The notes under the pieces: generated by a model
What the model was told of the DNA's origin: nothing
The model's input: the letters and a program-made list of their open reading frames with translations, nothing else
The model's database searches: none
Position numbers and translations under genes: made by a program
Assembly (NCBI GenBank): GCA_021397845.1
Contig: CM038052.1
Location: forward strand, 137,335,854-137,399,853
Length of the DNA stretch: 64,000 nucleotides
Direction: 5' to 3'
From: Areca catechu
Lineage: Eukaryota > Streptophyta > Magnoliopsida > Arecales > Arecaceae
In this document: positions 9,400 to 21,268 of the stretch, piece after piece
Layout of the letters: the number at the start of each line of letters is the position of its first letter
How positions within the stretch are numbered: position 1 is the stretch's first letter

Positions 9400-10110
9400 G
9401 ATGATAATGAAGCCAGTATCATATAGGATGAAGATCCTGTGACCTATTAGAAAGCTATCGAGAGTAGGGACTCTGACAAGTGGCTTGGTGCCATGAAATT
9501 TGAAATGGACTCCATGTATTCCAATCAGGTTTGGACCTTGGTAGATCCACCTGAAGGAAGTAACCTGATAGGGTGTAAATGGGTCTTTAAGAAGAAGATT
9601 GGAGCAGATGGTCAAGTTGAGACCCATAAGGCTAGGTTTTTAGCAAAAGGTTTTAGACAAAAACATGGTGTAGACTATGATGAAACCTTTTCTCCAATAG
9701 CCATGCTCAAGTCCATTTGGATACTGCTTGCCATAGCAGCATACCATGATTATGAGATCTGGCAAATGGATGTAAAGACTGCTTCCTCAATGAAAACCTT
9801 AAGGAAGAATTCTATATATCATAGCCAGAGGGGTTTGTCTCAAGTAGGAGACCAAACCAGGTATGCAAGTTAAAGAAGTCCATTTATTGACTTAAGCAAG
9901 CATCAAGGAGTTGGAACATCCATTTTGATGAAACAATCAAAGGATTTGGTTTTATCAAAAATGTAGATAAACCATGTGTGTATAAGAAGACAAGTGGGAG
10001 TGCCATTATTTTCTTAGTTTTGTATGTGGATGATATACTGATCATTGGGAATGATATCCTAATGTTGCAATTGGTTAAAACTTGACTATCATCAAAGTTT
10101 TCCATAAAGG
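9400..10110 (+). pseudogene. Copia A reverse transcriptase, broken
   Basis: The open part 9493-9873 shows VWTLVDPPEG, GCKWVFKKK, THKARFLAKGFRQKHGVDY, ETFSPIAMLKSI and IWQMDVKT with the first catalytic Asp. A frameshift follows in the stretch for FLNG. The YVDD box is present near 10020-10040 (LYVDDILIIGND) in another frame. A stop at about 10083 precedes SSKFSIKDLG. The copy is close to B RT (14590-15375, minus strand). Confidence 0.87.
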
Positions 10111-10112
10111 AT

Positions 10113-11005
10113 TTGGGAAAACCATCCTATATACTGGGTTTAATGATCTATAGAGATAGATCCAAGAGGATGTTGTGCTTATCCAAATCTAGGTACATTG
10201 ACTTAGTATTGAAGAAATTCAACATGGATGGAAGTAAGAAAGGTTACTTGCCAATAAGTCAAGGCATACAACTCTCTAAGAAGATGTCTCCTAAGACATT
10301 AGAAGAAAGAGAGAGGATAGCTATAATTCTTTATGCTTCGGCTGTAGGATCGATTATGTATGCCATGTTATATACCAGGCTTGATGTCGCTTATGCCTTG
10401 GGCATAGTGAATAGGTTTCAGGCAGATCTAGGAGAGTATCATTGGAAAGCTGTGAAAAATATTCTTAAGTACCTGAGAAGGACTAAAGATGTTTTTCTAG
10501 AATATCTAGGTCTGAGTTGAAACTAGAAGGATATACAGATTCTAGTTTTTCAATCAGATCCAGATGATAGCAAATCCACATTGGGGTATGTCTTCACCCT
10601 GAATGGTGGTGTAGTGAGTTGGAAGAGTACCAAGCAGTCTACATTAGCTGACTCAGTCACTGAGGCAGAGTATATGCTGCTAGTGATGCTGCAAAGGAAG
10701 CTGTCTGGATGAAAAATTTCATCAAGAAATTAGGCGTGGTTCCTAATGTACAACAGCTAGTGCCATTATACTATGACAACATTGGGGCTGTTGCACAAGC
10801 TAAGGAACCAAGGTCTCATCACAAGTCCAAGCACATTCTAAGACGGTTTCACCTTATTCGAGAGATTATAGAAAGACAAGATGTTATCGTCAAACGAGTT
10901 GACACAAAGGAACAATATGTAGACCTATTCACAAAGCATATCCAAGCAGCAGTTAGATCGCCACTTAGATTGTATGGGCATAAAAGTTTAAGGGCGATGG
11001 CTTAG
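10113..11005 (+). pseudogene. Copia A RNase H and pol end, broken
   Basis: The connection domain, 10113-10520, includes KPSYILGLMIYRDRSKRML, ASAVGSIMYAML and YHWKAVKNILKYLRRTKD. RNase H proper continues with several frame changes: LNGGVVSWKSTKQST and the TEAEY box with the catalytic Glu (near 10660), then an open stretch 10709-11005 with YDNIGAVAQAKEPRSHHKSK, FHLIREI and DLFTKHI. It ends 14 bases before the LTR, overlapping the purine-rich tract at 11009-11019. Confidence 0.87.
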
Positions 11006-11019
11006 TGCAAGTGGGAGTT

Positions 11020-11373
11020 TGATAGAAAAATGCCCTAAGAGCCAATCATCGTTTGGCCATTTTTTGTAAACTTCCAACTCATGCATGACATCATGATTTA
11101 TAATAAAGGCATTTGATTCTCATATACTGTGTGTGTCAATATTTTGACTATGATGAACCCCATAGAGTAGGGCAATGGAATTAGGGTTATGATAAAATAA
11201 CAGTGAGACCTAATTCCTATAACCCTAATCTAGAATGTTCCTAGTCTTGGACCATCGATTCGGGGATCGATGAATCCAGTAAGACTAGCTTATCCTATAT
11301 ATGCTCAGTTGATGAGGGTGGTTGATCTCACAGCCACTTGTGTAGAGGACCCTAATACAAGGAAAATGATCAT
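11020..11373 (+). repeat. Copia A 3' LTR, first part
   Basis: It begins TGATAGAAAAATGCCC after the polypurine tract aagtgggagtt. It aligns with the LTR starts of J (60708) and H (58956). It is cut at 11373 by Copia B and resumes at 21269. Confidence 0.85.
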
Positions 11374-13801
11374 TGTTGGGATCCGATGCATACGCGAAGT
11401 GGAAGGGGTAATTTCAAAAATGAAATTTAAATATGCACCAAAAATCCTAAACCAGGAACTCCTTATATAAAATAGAATATATGAAGACAAACATTTCTAT
11501 GCAAATTGAATCAGAATACCAACATGTAATCGCTAATTCCAATTTATTTGAAGACTTAAAAATTGAGGGGAGTCAACGGGCTATTTGAATTCACCAGGCG
11601 TCCAAGTGTCCGCCCTCCGATGGTGATACACACAGAGCAATGACAAGACAACACTATCTTCTTGTCCAATAGTTCCTAGTATTGAGTTATCTTCTAGAAC
11701 TCAATTCTTCGGATTATGGTTGGAATTCTTCCACACAAAGGTGTGTCTTCTCCTTTTTACCCCTTTCACCTTTACCACCAGACCTTAGAACCTTTAGGAC
11801 ACCTTGTCTTGAAAGTAAGACCTGTCCTAAGAAGATTATGCTTTGTCTTAATTGGTGGAGAAATTAAGACAAGAATTCTTAATGTAAGAAAGAAAGGAAA
11901 GAACAAAAACAGAACTCTTCTTCCTTTACCATCGGAGACTTTCGCTCTTGTTCTTGTTCAGTAGCAGAGTTTCGACAGAGGTGTAACTGTAAAGGAAACA
12001 CAAAAAAAACAAGAAAAGGAGGGAAAGACTCTTTAGGAGAGGAAGAAGAATAAAATATATATTACCGAAGTTCTGATTTCCATTCCTTATATAGTTTTTC
12101 AGAGAGGCGCCCTCACAACTCTCCGTGAAACATTTTTCTCACGCCCTTTTCTCTTCTTCTCATTGCCCTTCTCTTCTTTCTCACGGCCTTCTGGATTAAT
12201 TCTCATGGCCTCTCCCAGATCAATCTCATGGCTTTTCTCAAAGGAAGAAGTCGAGAAACTTGAATCCCATAGAGATACGATTTCACGCAACGGGGAAGAA
12301 ACAACGCTTTCTTTCTTTCTTAAACCCCACCCCCGTTAGATTCCATACAAGGGATGACAAGTGAGGTGCTAAAAATGAAAAGAATGCCACCCCATCTTAA
12401 TTCATCGGAGAATAAGAGGGCACGCCAGAGTCCTGCGCCCATGGACTCCTCCATATGGCACGCCAAGAGTCCATAGCGCATGGAATCTTGTGTTTTTGGC
12501 ATGCAAGGGCTAAGGGGCGGGTGGTATGCTAGCCAAAAAAATGGTTAGCCAATTGGGTTAGCCATAATCCCTAAAACCTCAATTAGGGTCTAATTATCCA
12601 ATCAGAACCCAAATTGAATCAATTCGGAACCCTAATTCGAATCCAATTTGAAACCCTAATTTGAATCCAATTCGAATAGAAGTTAGAATTTTCAACACTT
12701 GCTATAGTGTCTTCATGCAAATGATCTTGATCAATTCTCTTAAGGTGTGACCCATTGGATTCCATATCTAGCCAGCAGTGGGTCGAATACAAGTTGACCT
12801 AATTTGATTATAACTCTTTCAAATCGATTTAGGTCAAATCGGGCTTACCCATTTGATCAATTAGGACTCTTCTAAAAATGATCATTAAATTTGATCAACC
12901 CACAAGACAAGATTGACATCTAGCAACGTGTCATGCCTACCCGGAAGATATGGAAATTATGGTGAAATACCAAAACTACCCTTCAGTAGAAAGTTACCAT
13001 TCAATTAAATCCTTCGATCAGCCTGCACCCAAAATATAATTATGGATATGGATACATGCACAATCCAATATTATATTTGTTTTAGCTTAATCTTATATGA
13101 TGATTCAATTATCATGTTATTAGAAACCATCTCTAATATCTTTACGTTAATCAAGAGATCCCTGAATCATCATCATCGATTGATTACTAGCTTGATGCAA
13201 TTCCTCTTACTAAGAGTGATTGATTCCTTGTTGACCTACTCATTACCTTCATATACAATTCACCATTCCCAGTATCAATCCTGTGCATGACTCAGTGTCA
13301 TGATTAGGATTGAACCAAAGCATGGGTTCATGTACATAAGGTACTTATGGCAGTCTCAGGTCAAAGGATTACTTGTACCACTCCCATTATGAGAACCTTC
13401 TATTAACATGTAGCTAAGACTCCATTAGATTTTTCAAGTTGGATCATATCAGTGAACTCATTCTCTAATGAGCACCATTCCTAGTATTAGTGTCATACAC
13501 AGTGACTGTGAGAGCTGTCACCCTCTCCAGTATACATGGGATGTGGTAGTCTTACCAGAAAAACCCTGATCCCCTACTCAGGGTTCCTTTGACTAGGAAT
13601 ATTTTATATTAAGGTTTAAGACTTTATGTCTCACTGGTATGATTCATCATAACCCTAAAATCATAGCCCTAATCTATGGGGTTCATCATATAATAATAAA
13701 CACAGCGTATGACAAAAAAAATGCCTTTGTTAGAATATTGTCAATTACAATTGTTTGGAAGATACAACAGAGATTGGCTTGTAGGGCATATCCCTTTCAA
13801 T
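11374..13801 (-). repeat. Copia B 3' LTR
   Basis: About 2.43 kb, aligning along its length with the 5' LTR at 18853-21268 but with many small substitutions and indels, so the insertion is old. A TATA-like sequence lies at about 12086-12095 on the complementary strand. No gene is seen; ORFs here are LTR sequence. Confidence 0.88.
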
Positions 13802-14589
13802 TCCTACTTGAACTAAAGCCAATCGCCATTAAATCTTAATCCCATACTTTCGAGGTGGCGATCAAACTCTCGCTGTGTGGTAGAGCCTTAGTGAACGGGT
13901 CTGCTACATTGTTCTTTGTATCAACTCTATTTATATAGACATCTTGTCTTTCTACTATTTGTCGGACGAGATGGAAGCGTCTCAGAATGTGCTTGGACTA
14001 TGATGAGCTCTTGGTTCTTAGCTTGAGCAACAGCTCCAGTGTTGTCACAGTAAAGTGGCACTGGCTTTTCAATCTCAGGAACACACCCAACTCTGTGATG
14101 AACTTCTTCATCCAGATTCTTCCTTGCGCATCACTGACAGCTATGTATTCTGCCTCTGTGGTTGAGTCAGCTACAGTTTGCTGCTTGGTACTCTTCCAAC
14201 TTACTGCTCCACCATTTAGGATAAAACATATCCTGATATGGATTTGCTATCATCAGGGTATGATTGAAACTAGAATCAGAATAAGCTTCTAGTTTAAGAT
14301 CAGAATCACCAAACCAGAAAATATCCTTTGTCCTTCTCAGGTACTTAAGAATATTTTTAACTGCTTTCCAATGATCCTCTCCTGGATCAGCCTGAAACCT
14401 ATTGACAATGCCTAAAGCATATGCCACATCAGGCCTGGTACATAACATGGCATACATTATGGACCCTATTGCTGAAGCATAAGGTATAGAATTCATTCTA
14501 TTTCTTTTTTCAGGTGTTTTAGGAGACATCCTTTTGGAAAGATGTATGCCTTGACTCATACTATGATAACCTCTTTTACTTCCATCCAT
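13802..14589 (-). pseudogene. Copia B RNase H and pol end, broken
   Basis: On the minus strand the open part 14589-14167 shows the connection domain: KRMSPKTPEKRNRM, IPYASAIGSIMYAMLCTRPD and HWKAVKNILKYLRRTKD. The RNase H core follows as SDLKLEAYSDSSF, with damage at the chain around LNGGAVSWKS. Below 14165 the frame changes: the TEAEY box, a CDNTGAVAQAKNQ-like region and the ADPFTKA-like end are all recognisable in different frames. The polypurine tract (on minus caagtaggaat) adjoins the LTR at about 13802-13812. Confidence 0.83.
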
Positions 14590-15375
14590 GCTGATCTTTT
14601 CAACACTAAGTCATGTACCTAGATTTGGATAAACCTAGCATCCTCTTAGACCTATCTCTATAGATCTTAATACCTAGTATATAGGATGCTTCTTCCCAAA
14701 TCTTTTATGGAAAACTGGTTTGATAGCCAACCTTGACTGATTGTAATATTGGGATATCATTCCCAATGAGGAGTTTGTCATCTACATACAGAACCAAGAA
14801 GACTATGGGACTCCCACTAGTCTTCTTATAAACACAAGGTTCATCCACATTTTTGATAAAACAAAACCTTTTAATAGTTTCATCAAAATGGATGTTCCAA
14901 CTCCTTGAAGCTTGGTTTAATCCATAAATGAATTTCTTTAGCTTGCATACTTGATTAGGTTTATTCTTTGAAATAAAACCTTCTGGCTGTGACATGTAGA
15001 CTTCTTCCTCAAGGAAACCATTGAGGAATGCAGTCTTCATATCCATCTGCCAGATCTCATAATCGTGATATGCTGTTATAGCAAGTAAAATCCGAATTGA
15101 TTTGAGCATGGCAACAGGTGAGAATGTTTCATCATAATCAATTCTCTGTTTTTTGTCTAAAACATTTTGCCACTAATCTAGCTTTATAGGTTTCAACTTG
15201 GCCATCAGCCCCAATCTTTTCTTATAGACCCATTTGCATCCAATAGGATTAACACCCTCTGGTGCATCAACCAAAGTCCATACTTGGTTGACATACATAG
15301 AATCTATCTCGGATTCCATGGCTTCTTGCCATCTATCTGAATCAGTACTCAAGATAGCTTCCGTATAGGTCAAGG
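14590..15375 (-). pseudogene. Copia B reverse transcriptase, broken
   Basis: The N-terminal part, 15373-15173, has RWQEAMESEIDSM, VWTLVDAPEG and GCKWVYKK, then a frameshift before the KARLVAK region. The open part 15109-14705 holds LKSIRILLAI, IWQMDMKTAFLNG with the first catalytic Asp, FIYGLNQASRSWN and LYVDDKLLIGND with the YVDD box. Another break follows at about 14705 before the connection domain. All RT catalytic residues are still encoded, but in separate frames. Confidence 0.87.
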
Positions 15376-15439
15376 TTCATCATTTTGAATGACTTGGGCT
15401 TCATTATTTTCAATAATAACCCATACCTCTCAGGTGCCC

Positions 15440-16590
15440 GTGACACTCTATCAGACCTATGGGGAGGGTTTTGTGTTTTGGTTCTGATCTAACTATATGT
15501 TCTATTGATTGAGAATTGTCTATCTGTGTTTTCTTGTACTTTTCAAAGTTCAATAGTTCTACCATTCCATTGCCCTTTTTCTAAAATAAACTCTTTTTCT
15601 AGAAAAGTGCATGTCTGCTGACAAAAATCTTTTGTTTAGTTGGATGGTAAAATAGATATCCTCTACCCTCTCTAGGATATCCTACAAATAGACATTTATC
15701 CACTCTAGGTTCCAACTTATGTCCAAAATTTCTTTTAACATAAGCTAGACATCCCCATACCTTAAAATATTTAAGATACGGTTTCTTTCCACTCTAAATT
15801 TCATATGGAGTACTAACAATGGATTTAGAAGGTACTTTGTTCAGAATTTAAACAGCAGTTTCTAGGGCATGACCCCAGAAGGAAATGGTAAATTTATGAA
15901 CACATCATGGATCGTACCATATTTAATAAGGTACGATTCCTCCTTTCAGCTATACCATTTAGCTGTGGTGTATAAGGAGTCCATTTAGAAAGAATTCCAT
16001 TAACTTTAAGATAGTCTAAAAACTCCGTGGATAAGTATTCTCCTCCTCAATCAGATCGAAGAACTTTAATACTTTTCTCGATTTGTTTTTCGACCCTACT
16101 TTGATACTTCTTAAATTTATCAAAGGCTTCAGATTTATGTTTCATAAGATAGACATATCCGAACCTAGATAAATCATCTATAAAAGTGATAAACTATTAG
16201 TATCCACCTCTGGCCTGAGTTGTCATTGGACCACATACATCAGTATGTATAAGTCCTAATAACTCAGTTGACCTTTCTCCATGTCCAGTAAATGGAGTCT
16301 TGGTCATCTTACCCATGAGACATGATTCACAAGTTCCTAATGATTCATACTCATAAGGATCAAGGAATTTTTCCTTGTATAACTTGCTTATCCTAGACTC
16401 ATTAACATGACCAAGTTGATGATGCCAAAGTAAAGTATCATTAAAGTCTTCTCTTTTTCTTTTATTATTGACATGAAAACACTATCATTAGAAGAAAGAG
16501 TTAAGAGCCCATTGCTAAATATGCCAGAACAAACAATTTTATTAGACAACATTATCGAGCATCCAGTGCTCGTTACATCCATTACATATC
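15440..16590 (-). pseudogene. Copia B integrase, broken
   Basis: On the minus strand: a pre-integrase LWHHQLGHVNESRISKL region (near 16440-16390), CESCLMGKMTKTPF (near 16330), the first catalytic Asp region HTDVCGPM (near 16245), a TAG inside the following Gly-Gly-Tyr stretch, FITFIDDLSRFGYVYL, the second Asp where SDRGGEY has become SD-stop-GGEY (near 16050), and the Glu region LNGIAERRN (near 15960). The C-terminal part runs to about 15650 with CLFVGYPREGRGYLF. Stops and shifts throughout. Confidence 0.83.
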
Positions 16591-16905
16591 CTTGTTTTAA
16601 TAACAGGGAACAGATACAATGTTCCCAATAATCTTAGGCATATAATAACAATTATGTAACTCCAAGATCTTCCTTGAAGGCAACTTCAGAATATAGGTCC
16701 CTACAGCTTCTGCTTGGATGATATCTCCACTAGCACCGTAGAGATTGAAGTCACCTTCCTTCAATACTTTAAGCTTGTGGAGCCCTGCAAAGATTTGCAT
16801 ATGTGGTAACCACAAGCGGTATCCAATACCCAAGTATTTGAAATTGAAGAATTTAATGTCAATATAGCATGTATCTCATACATACCTTTTGGCGCATCTG
16901 ATGCA
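16590..16905 (-). pseudogene. Copia B protease region
   Basis: The open stretch 16833-16597 contains GLHKLKVLKEGDFNLYGASGD and LKLPSRKILELHNCYYMPKIIGNIVS, both typical of the Copia protease C-terminal half. The active-site region just upstream is degraded: it reads as NTWVLDTAC-like across a frame change near 16835. Homology to the A and D protease regions supports the call. Confidence 0.75.
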
Positions 16906-17707
16906 CCAGGCTTCACAGTTGCAAGGTAAGCCTTGCAATTCCTTTTCCAATGTCCCGCTTTGCTGCAAAAGAAATAGGTTGACTGTTTGGAGGCCTTCTT
17001 TCCTTTCTTATTCTTATTGATGCCATCTTAGGGTTTAGCCTCCTATTAAAACCCTTTTTGCCTGATTTCTTCTTATTGGTCTTATCAACAAGAAGAAGTG
17101 GAGCCTTTTCTTTCTTAATGTTGCTCTCTGCTGTTTTTAACATATTTAACAGCTCAGGCAAGGAAGTGTTCAGTTTGTTCATATGATAATTCAAGACAAA
17201 CTGAGAAAATCACTCTGGGAGTGATTGCAGGATTAAATCCTGATTCAACTCCCCATCCATGATAAAACCTAATTGACCCAATCTGGTGATCAAGTCAATT
17301 ACCTTCAGAACATGATCCTGAACGGATGTTCCCTCTGTCATCCTAGCACAAAATGACTGCTTAGATATTTCATATCTAGCAGTTCTGCTATTTTCTCCAT
17401 AAAGCTCTTTTAAATTGAGCATTATGGATTGAGTATCCATGCTTTCATGCTGTCTCTGTAACTCATTGGTCATAGAGGCTAGTATGATACACTTGACAAT
17501 AAGGGAGTCATTCTGCCACATTTTGAATGTGGCCATATCTTCCTGTGTGGCATCGTCCCCTAGTGGATTAAGACTAGGGGTATCAAGAATATAAGAAAGT
17601 TTTTCTTAACTCAGCATAATCTTTAAATTTCTCAACCAGTCCATATAGTTTGGACCAGTCAGTTTGTTGGTATCTAAGATACTTCGCAGTGACAATGCAG
17701 ATGCCAT
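16905..17707 (-). pseudogene. Copia B gag, broken
   Basis: Gag begins at the minus-strand ATG with its A at 17707, reading MASALSLRSILDTNKLTGPN, a standard Copia Gag start. A frameshift or stop occurs near 17600-17540, then an open part from 17536 with VKCIILASMTNELQRQHESM and QSFCARMTEGTSVQDHVLK (the UBN2-type Gag core), ending in a stop at 17208. The C-terminal Lys-rich linker (17194 on) and the zinc knuckle near 16960 follow. The knuckle has its first Cys changed to Tyr (Y-F-F-C-S-K-A-G-H-W-K-R-N-C). Confidence 0.85.
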
Positions 17708-17885
17708 TTATCTATATTTAACAAAGAACAATACATAAGCAAACAACCATGAAATGACATACATAATTAAATTAGGTCTTCAATTTATTATGTCTCCCAC
17801 TATTTTATCAAAAATCATAGCCCTCACTATGATAATCAAGAAGAACCCTGATCGATTTTTCTTAATGAGATTGAGATCCTAATAA

Positions 17886-17927
17886 CTTATAAAAGATCTT
17901 GCAGAAAAATAACAAATCTTTTATAAG
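17886..17927 (-). other. Leader hairpin H4, Copia B
   Basis: CTTATAAAAGAT and ATCTTTTATAAG form a perfect 12-pair stem. On the minus strand the tip is TTGTTATTTTTCTGCAAG. Confidence 0.8.
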
Positions 17928-17989
17928 CTCAAAGGTAGGAAACTCTTCCAATTATATCTCATATAATTCTCAAGAAATAACGTGGCCTC

Positions 17990-18039
17990 CTAGAACATTA
18001 GTAGTCTTGCAGAAAACATAACAAACCATAATGTTCTAG
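17990..18039 (-). other. Leader hairpin H3, Copia B
   Basis: CTAGAACATTA and TAATGTTCTAG form a perfect 11-pair stem. On the minus strand the tip contains GTTTGTTATGTTTTCTGCAA. Confidence 0.82.
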
Positions 18040-18164
18040 TTAAGTCAAGACCCTTTCTTTCTAACATTCAATACTCAATATCATGCCCTTGCAATACACA
18101 CAAGCAGTATACTGAATATACTGTAAGCATATCTATGCACGAGACTAGTATTATCCAATCACCT

Positions 18165-18196
18165 ATTAGGTCTTACAGAAACACAACAAACCTAAT
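18165..18196 (-). other. Leader hairpin H1, Copia B
   Basis: ATTAGG pairs with CCTAAT around a minus-strand tip TTTGTTGTGTTTCTGTAAGA. The outer stem seen in A and J is weak here. Confidence 0.65.
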
Positions 18197-18296
18197 GCGG
18201 TTCATAACACAATAATGACCAGCATGAAGGAAGGCCAATATATAGTATATTTAACACAAGCATTTTAGTCAAGATTTAAATTTAATCAAATCGGCC

Positions 18297-18470
18297 GGGC
18301 AAGTGGAAGAGATGTGGGGTCCCCCCGTTACTTTCCTAGACACCAATAAAATTGGCCAGGTCATTCAACGAACCAATTAAAAATCACAATTCTCTTTACC
18401 ATCCCAGAACAACCTTTCTAGACACTGAATGATCAATTGTACATCATGACTAGTGATGCTTATTAGTTAA
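18297..18470 (-). other. CCTGGCCAA / TTGGTGTCTAGG leader module, Copia B
   Basis: On the minus strand: cagtgtctagaaaggttg, about 70 bases later acctggccaatttt, attggtgtctaggaaag, and then cttgcccggccga. The order and spacing match Copia J and Gypsy F. Confidence 0.65.
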
Positions 18471-18589
18471 ATATACTAAGACTTAATATAATTTTTAAGA
18501 GGAGGGATTTATAAATTGCCAGCACATCCTTATAGAATGTATCACAATCAACATATCACTCTTATAAATAAACAATATGTGCTAAGTGT

Positions 18590-18667
18590 GTCATCATACT
18601 AGGACAACCATTTACCATATAATGGATCCACCATTATGCCAGGGCAACCTTATTTCAGTATGATGAC
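18590..18667 (-). other. Leader fold H0, Copia B
   Basis: GTCATCATACT pairs with AGTATGATGAC (11 pairs) and encloses an inner AATGG / CCATT hairpin. J has two copies of this unit. Confidence 0.75.
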
Positions 18668-18837
18668 TTCAAACTATACATATCTCTATAATAATTGGGT
18701 TTGAGTGAAAGACCCTAACTAGTGGCATACATCAAAACATATATGCAATCAAGGATATGCTAAGTGTAGTACATATTAGGATTTAAAAACCATAAGATGT
18801 GACATACAAACTATCATAAATTATAGTCCTAATTAAG

Positions 18838-18851
18838 TGGCTCTGATACCA
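18838..18851 (-). other. Copia B primer-binding site
   Basis: On the minus strand TGGTATCAGAGCCA, the complement of the 3' end of plant initiator-Met tRNA, one base from the 5' LTR end. It primes minus-strand DNA synthesis. Confidence 0.92.
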
Positions 18852-19316
18852 TTGTTAGGATCCGATGCAACGCAGCGGAAGGGTATTTCAAAAATTGAAA
18901 TTAAATATGCACCAAAAATCCTAAACCAGGAACTCCTTAATAAGACTAGATATATGAAGACAAACATTTCTATGCAAATTGAATTAGATTACCAACCTGT
19001 AATCGCTAATTCAATTTATGAAGATCACGGGCTATTTGAATTCACCAGGCATCCAAGTGTCCGCCCTCCGATGGTGATCCACACAGAGCAATGACCAAGA
19101 ACACTATCTTCTTGTCCAATAGTTCCTCGTATTGAGTTCTTCTTCTAGAAGTCAATTCTTCAATTATGGCTGGAATTCTTCCACACAAAGGTGTGTCTTC
19201 TTCCTTTTTTACCCCTCTCCACCTTCTACCAAGACATAGAACCTTTAGGACACCTTTGTCTTGAAAGTAGACCTTGTCCTAAGAAGATTAATGCTTGTCT
19301 TTAATTGGTGGAGAAA

Positions 19317-19336
19317 TTAAGACAAGAATGTCTTAA
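19317..19336 (-). other. LTR hairpin TTAAGACA / TGTCTTAA, Copia B
   Basis: TTAAGACA, four bases, TGTCTTAA: a perfect 8-pair stem about 205-235 bases downstream of the TATA box. J has the same stem at 62611-62631 and A a degraded form near 23035. Confidence 0.75.
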
Positions 19337-19540
19337 TGTAAGAAAGAAAGGAAACAACAAAAACAGAACTCTTTCTTTCCTTTACCATTGGAGACTTTCG
19401 CTCTTGTACTTGTTCAGTAGCAGAGTTTCGACAGAGGTGTACTCTGTAAAGGAAACAATGCAAAAACTAGAAAGGGAGAAAGAGTCTTTAGGAGAGGAAG
19501 ATGAATAAAATATATATTACCGAAGTTCTGATTTCCATTC

Positions 19541-19550
19541 CTTTATATAG
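19541..19550 (-). promoter_or_regulatory. Copia B LTR TATA box
   Basis: On the minus strand CTATATAAAG, inside the 5' LTR; probably sets the transcript start (U3/R border). Confidence 0.6.
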
Positions 19551-21268
19551 TTTTCAGAGAGGCGCCCTCACAATTCTCCGTAAACATTTTTCTCACGCCC
19601 TTTCCTTCTTCTCATGCCCTTCTCTTCTTTCTCACGGCCTTCTGGATTAATTCTCACGGCCTTCCAGATCAATTCTCATGGCTTTTCTTAAAGGAAGAAG
19701 TCGCGACGATTGGGAGAAAGAAGTCGCGAAACTTGAATCTCCGAAGAGATACGATTTCGCGCACCCGGGAAGAAATAACGCTTTCTTTCTTTCTTAAACC
19801 CCACCACCCATTAGATTTCCATCCAAGGGATGACAAGTGTGGCGCTAAAAATGAGAAAGAATGCCACCCCATCTTTATTCATCGGAGAATTAAGTGGGCA
19901 CGCCAAGAGTCCATGCGCCCATGGACTCCTCCATATGGCGCGCCAAGAGTCCATAAGCGCATTGACTCTTGGTGTTTTTGGCATGCAAGGGCTAAGGGGT
20001 GGGTTGTATGCTAGCCTAAGTAATTGGTTAGCCAATTGGGTTAGCCATAATCCCTAAAACCTCAATTAGGGTCTAAATAGATCCATCAGAATCCAAATTG
20101 AATCATTCGGAACCCTAATTCGAATCCAATTCGAATAGAAGTTAGGATTTGCAACACTTTACAGTGTCTTCATGCAAATGACTCTTGATCAATTCTCTTA
20201 AGTGTGTGACCCATTGGGTTCCATATCTAGCCAGCAGTGGGTTCGATACAAGTTGACCTAATTTGATTAGAACTCTTTCTAATCGATTTAGGTCAATCAG
20301 GCTTACCCGATTTTGATCAATTAGGACTCTTCCTAATAAATGATCATTAAATTTGATCAAACCACAAGACAAGATTGACGTCTAGCAACGTGTCATGTCT
20401 ACCCGGAAGATATGGAAATTTTGATGAAATACCAAAACTACCCTTCAGTAGAAAGTTACCGTACAATTAAATCCTTCGATCAGCCTGCACCCAAATATAA
20501 TTATGGATATGGATATATGTCAAATCCAATATTATTTTTGTTTCTAGCTCAATCTTATATTGATGATTCAATTATCTTGATATTAGAAACCATCTCTAAT
20601 ATCTTTACTTTGATCAAAGATTCCCTGAATCATCATCCGATTGATAACTAGCTTGATGCAATCTCCTCTTACTAAGAGTGATGGATTCCTTGTTGACCTA
20701 CTCATTACCTTCATATACAATTCACCATTCCCAGTATCAATCCTGTGCATGACTCAGTGTCATGATTAGGGTTGAACCAAAGCATGGGTTCATGTACATA
20801 AGGTACTTATGGCAGTCTCAGGTCAAAGGATTACTTGTACCACTCCCACTATGAGAACCTTCTATTGACATATAGCTAAGACTCCATTAGATGTTCTCAT
20901 GTTAGATCATATCAGTGAACTCATTCTCTAATGAGCTCCCACATCCTAGTATTATTGTCATACACAAGTGACTGTGAGAGCAGTCACCCTCTCCAGTATA
21001 CATGGGATGTGCTAGTCTTACCAGAAAAACCTTGATCCCCTACTCAGGGTTTCTTTGACTAGAAATATTTTAGATTAAGGTTTTAAGAATTTAGGTCTCA
21101 CTGGTATGATCTCATCATAATACTAAAATCATAGCCCTAATCTATGAGGTTCATCATATAATAATAAACACAGTGTATGATAAAAAATAATGCCTTTATT
21201 AGAATATTGTCAATTACAATGGTTTGGGAGATACAACATAGATTGGCTTGTAGGGCATATCCCTTTCA

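Larger units (their letters stand above)
17708..18837 (-). other. Copia B leader (PBS to gag), structured
   Basis: About 1.13 kb without a gene. It contains, from PBS to gag, the large fold H0 (18667-18590), the CCTGGCCAA module (about 18470-18297) and hairpins H1 (18196-18165), H3 (18039-17990) and H4 (17927-17886). The H2 region near 18130-18070 has changed and forms a different small hairpin. Confidence 0.8.
11374..21268 (-). mobile_element. Copia B, complete nested element with both LTRs
   Basis: Read on the minus strand: a 5' LTR (21268 down to 18853), a primer-binding site TGGTATCAGAGCCA, a leader of about 1.1 kb, gag, protease, integrase, RT, RNase H, and a 3' LTR (13801 down to 11374). 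Both LTRs start TGAAAGGGATATGCCC. One ends CTAACA and the other CCAACA. The flanks atcat (11369-11373) and ctcat (21269-21273) match at four of five bases and restore the LTR of A, which supports true insertion. Confidence 0.9.
18853..21268 (-). repeat. Copia B 5' LTR
   Basis: About 2.42 kb, paired with the 3' LTR at 11374-13801. On the minus strand it starts TGAAAGGGATATGCCC and ends GATCCTAACA next to the primer-binding site. It holds a TATA box (19541-19550) and a perfect hairpin (19317-19336). No gene. Confidence 0.9.

Noticed and set aside
12099..12502. ORFs in the Copia B LTR and their partners near 19669-20057
   Set aside because: They lie in both LTR copies with differing frames; repeat sequence, no domain.
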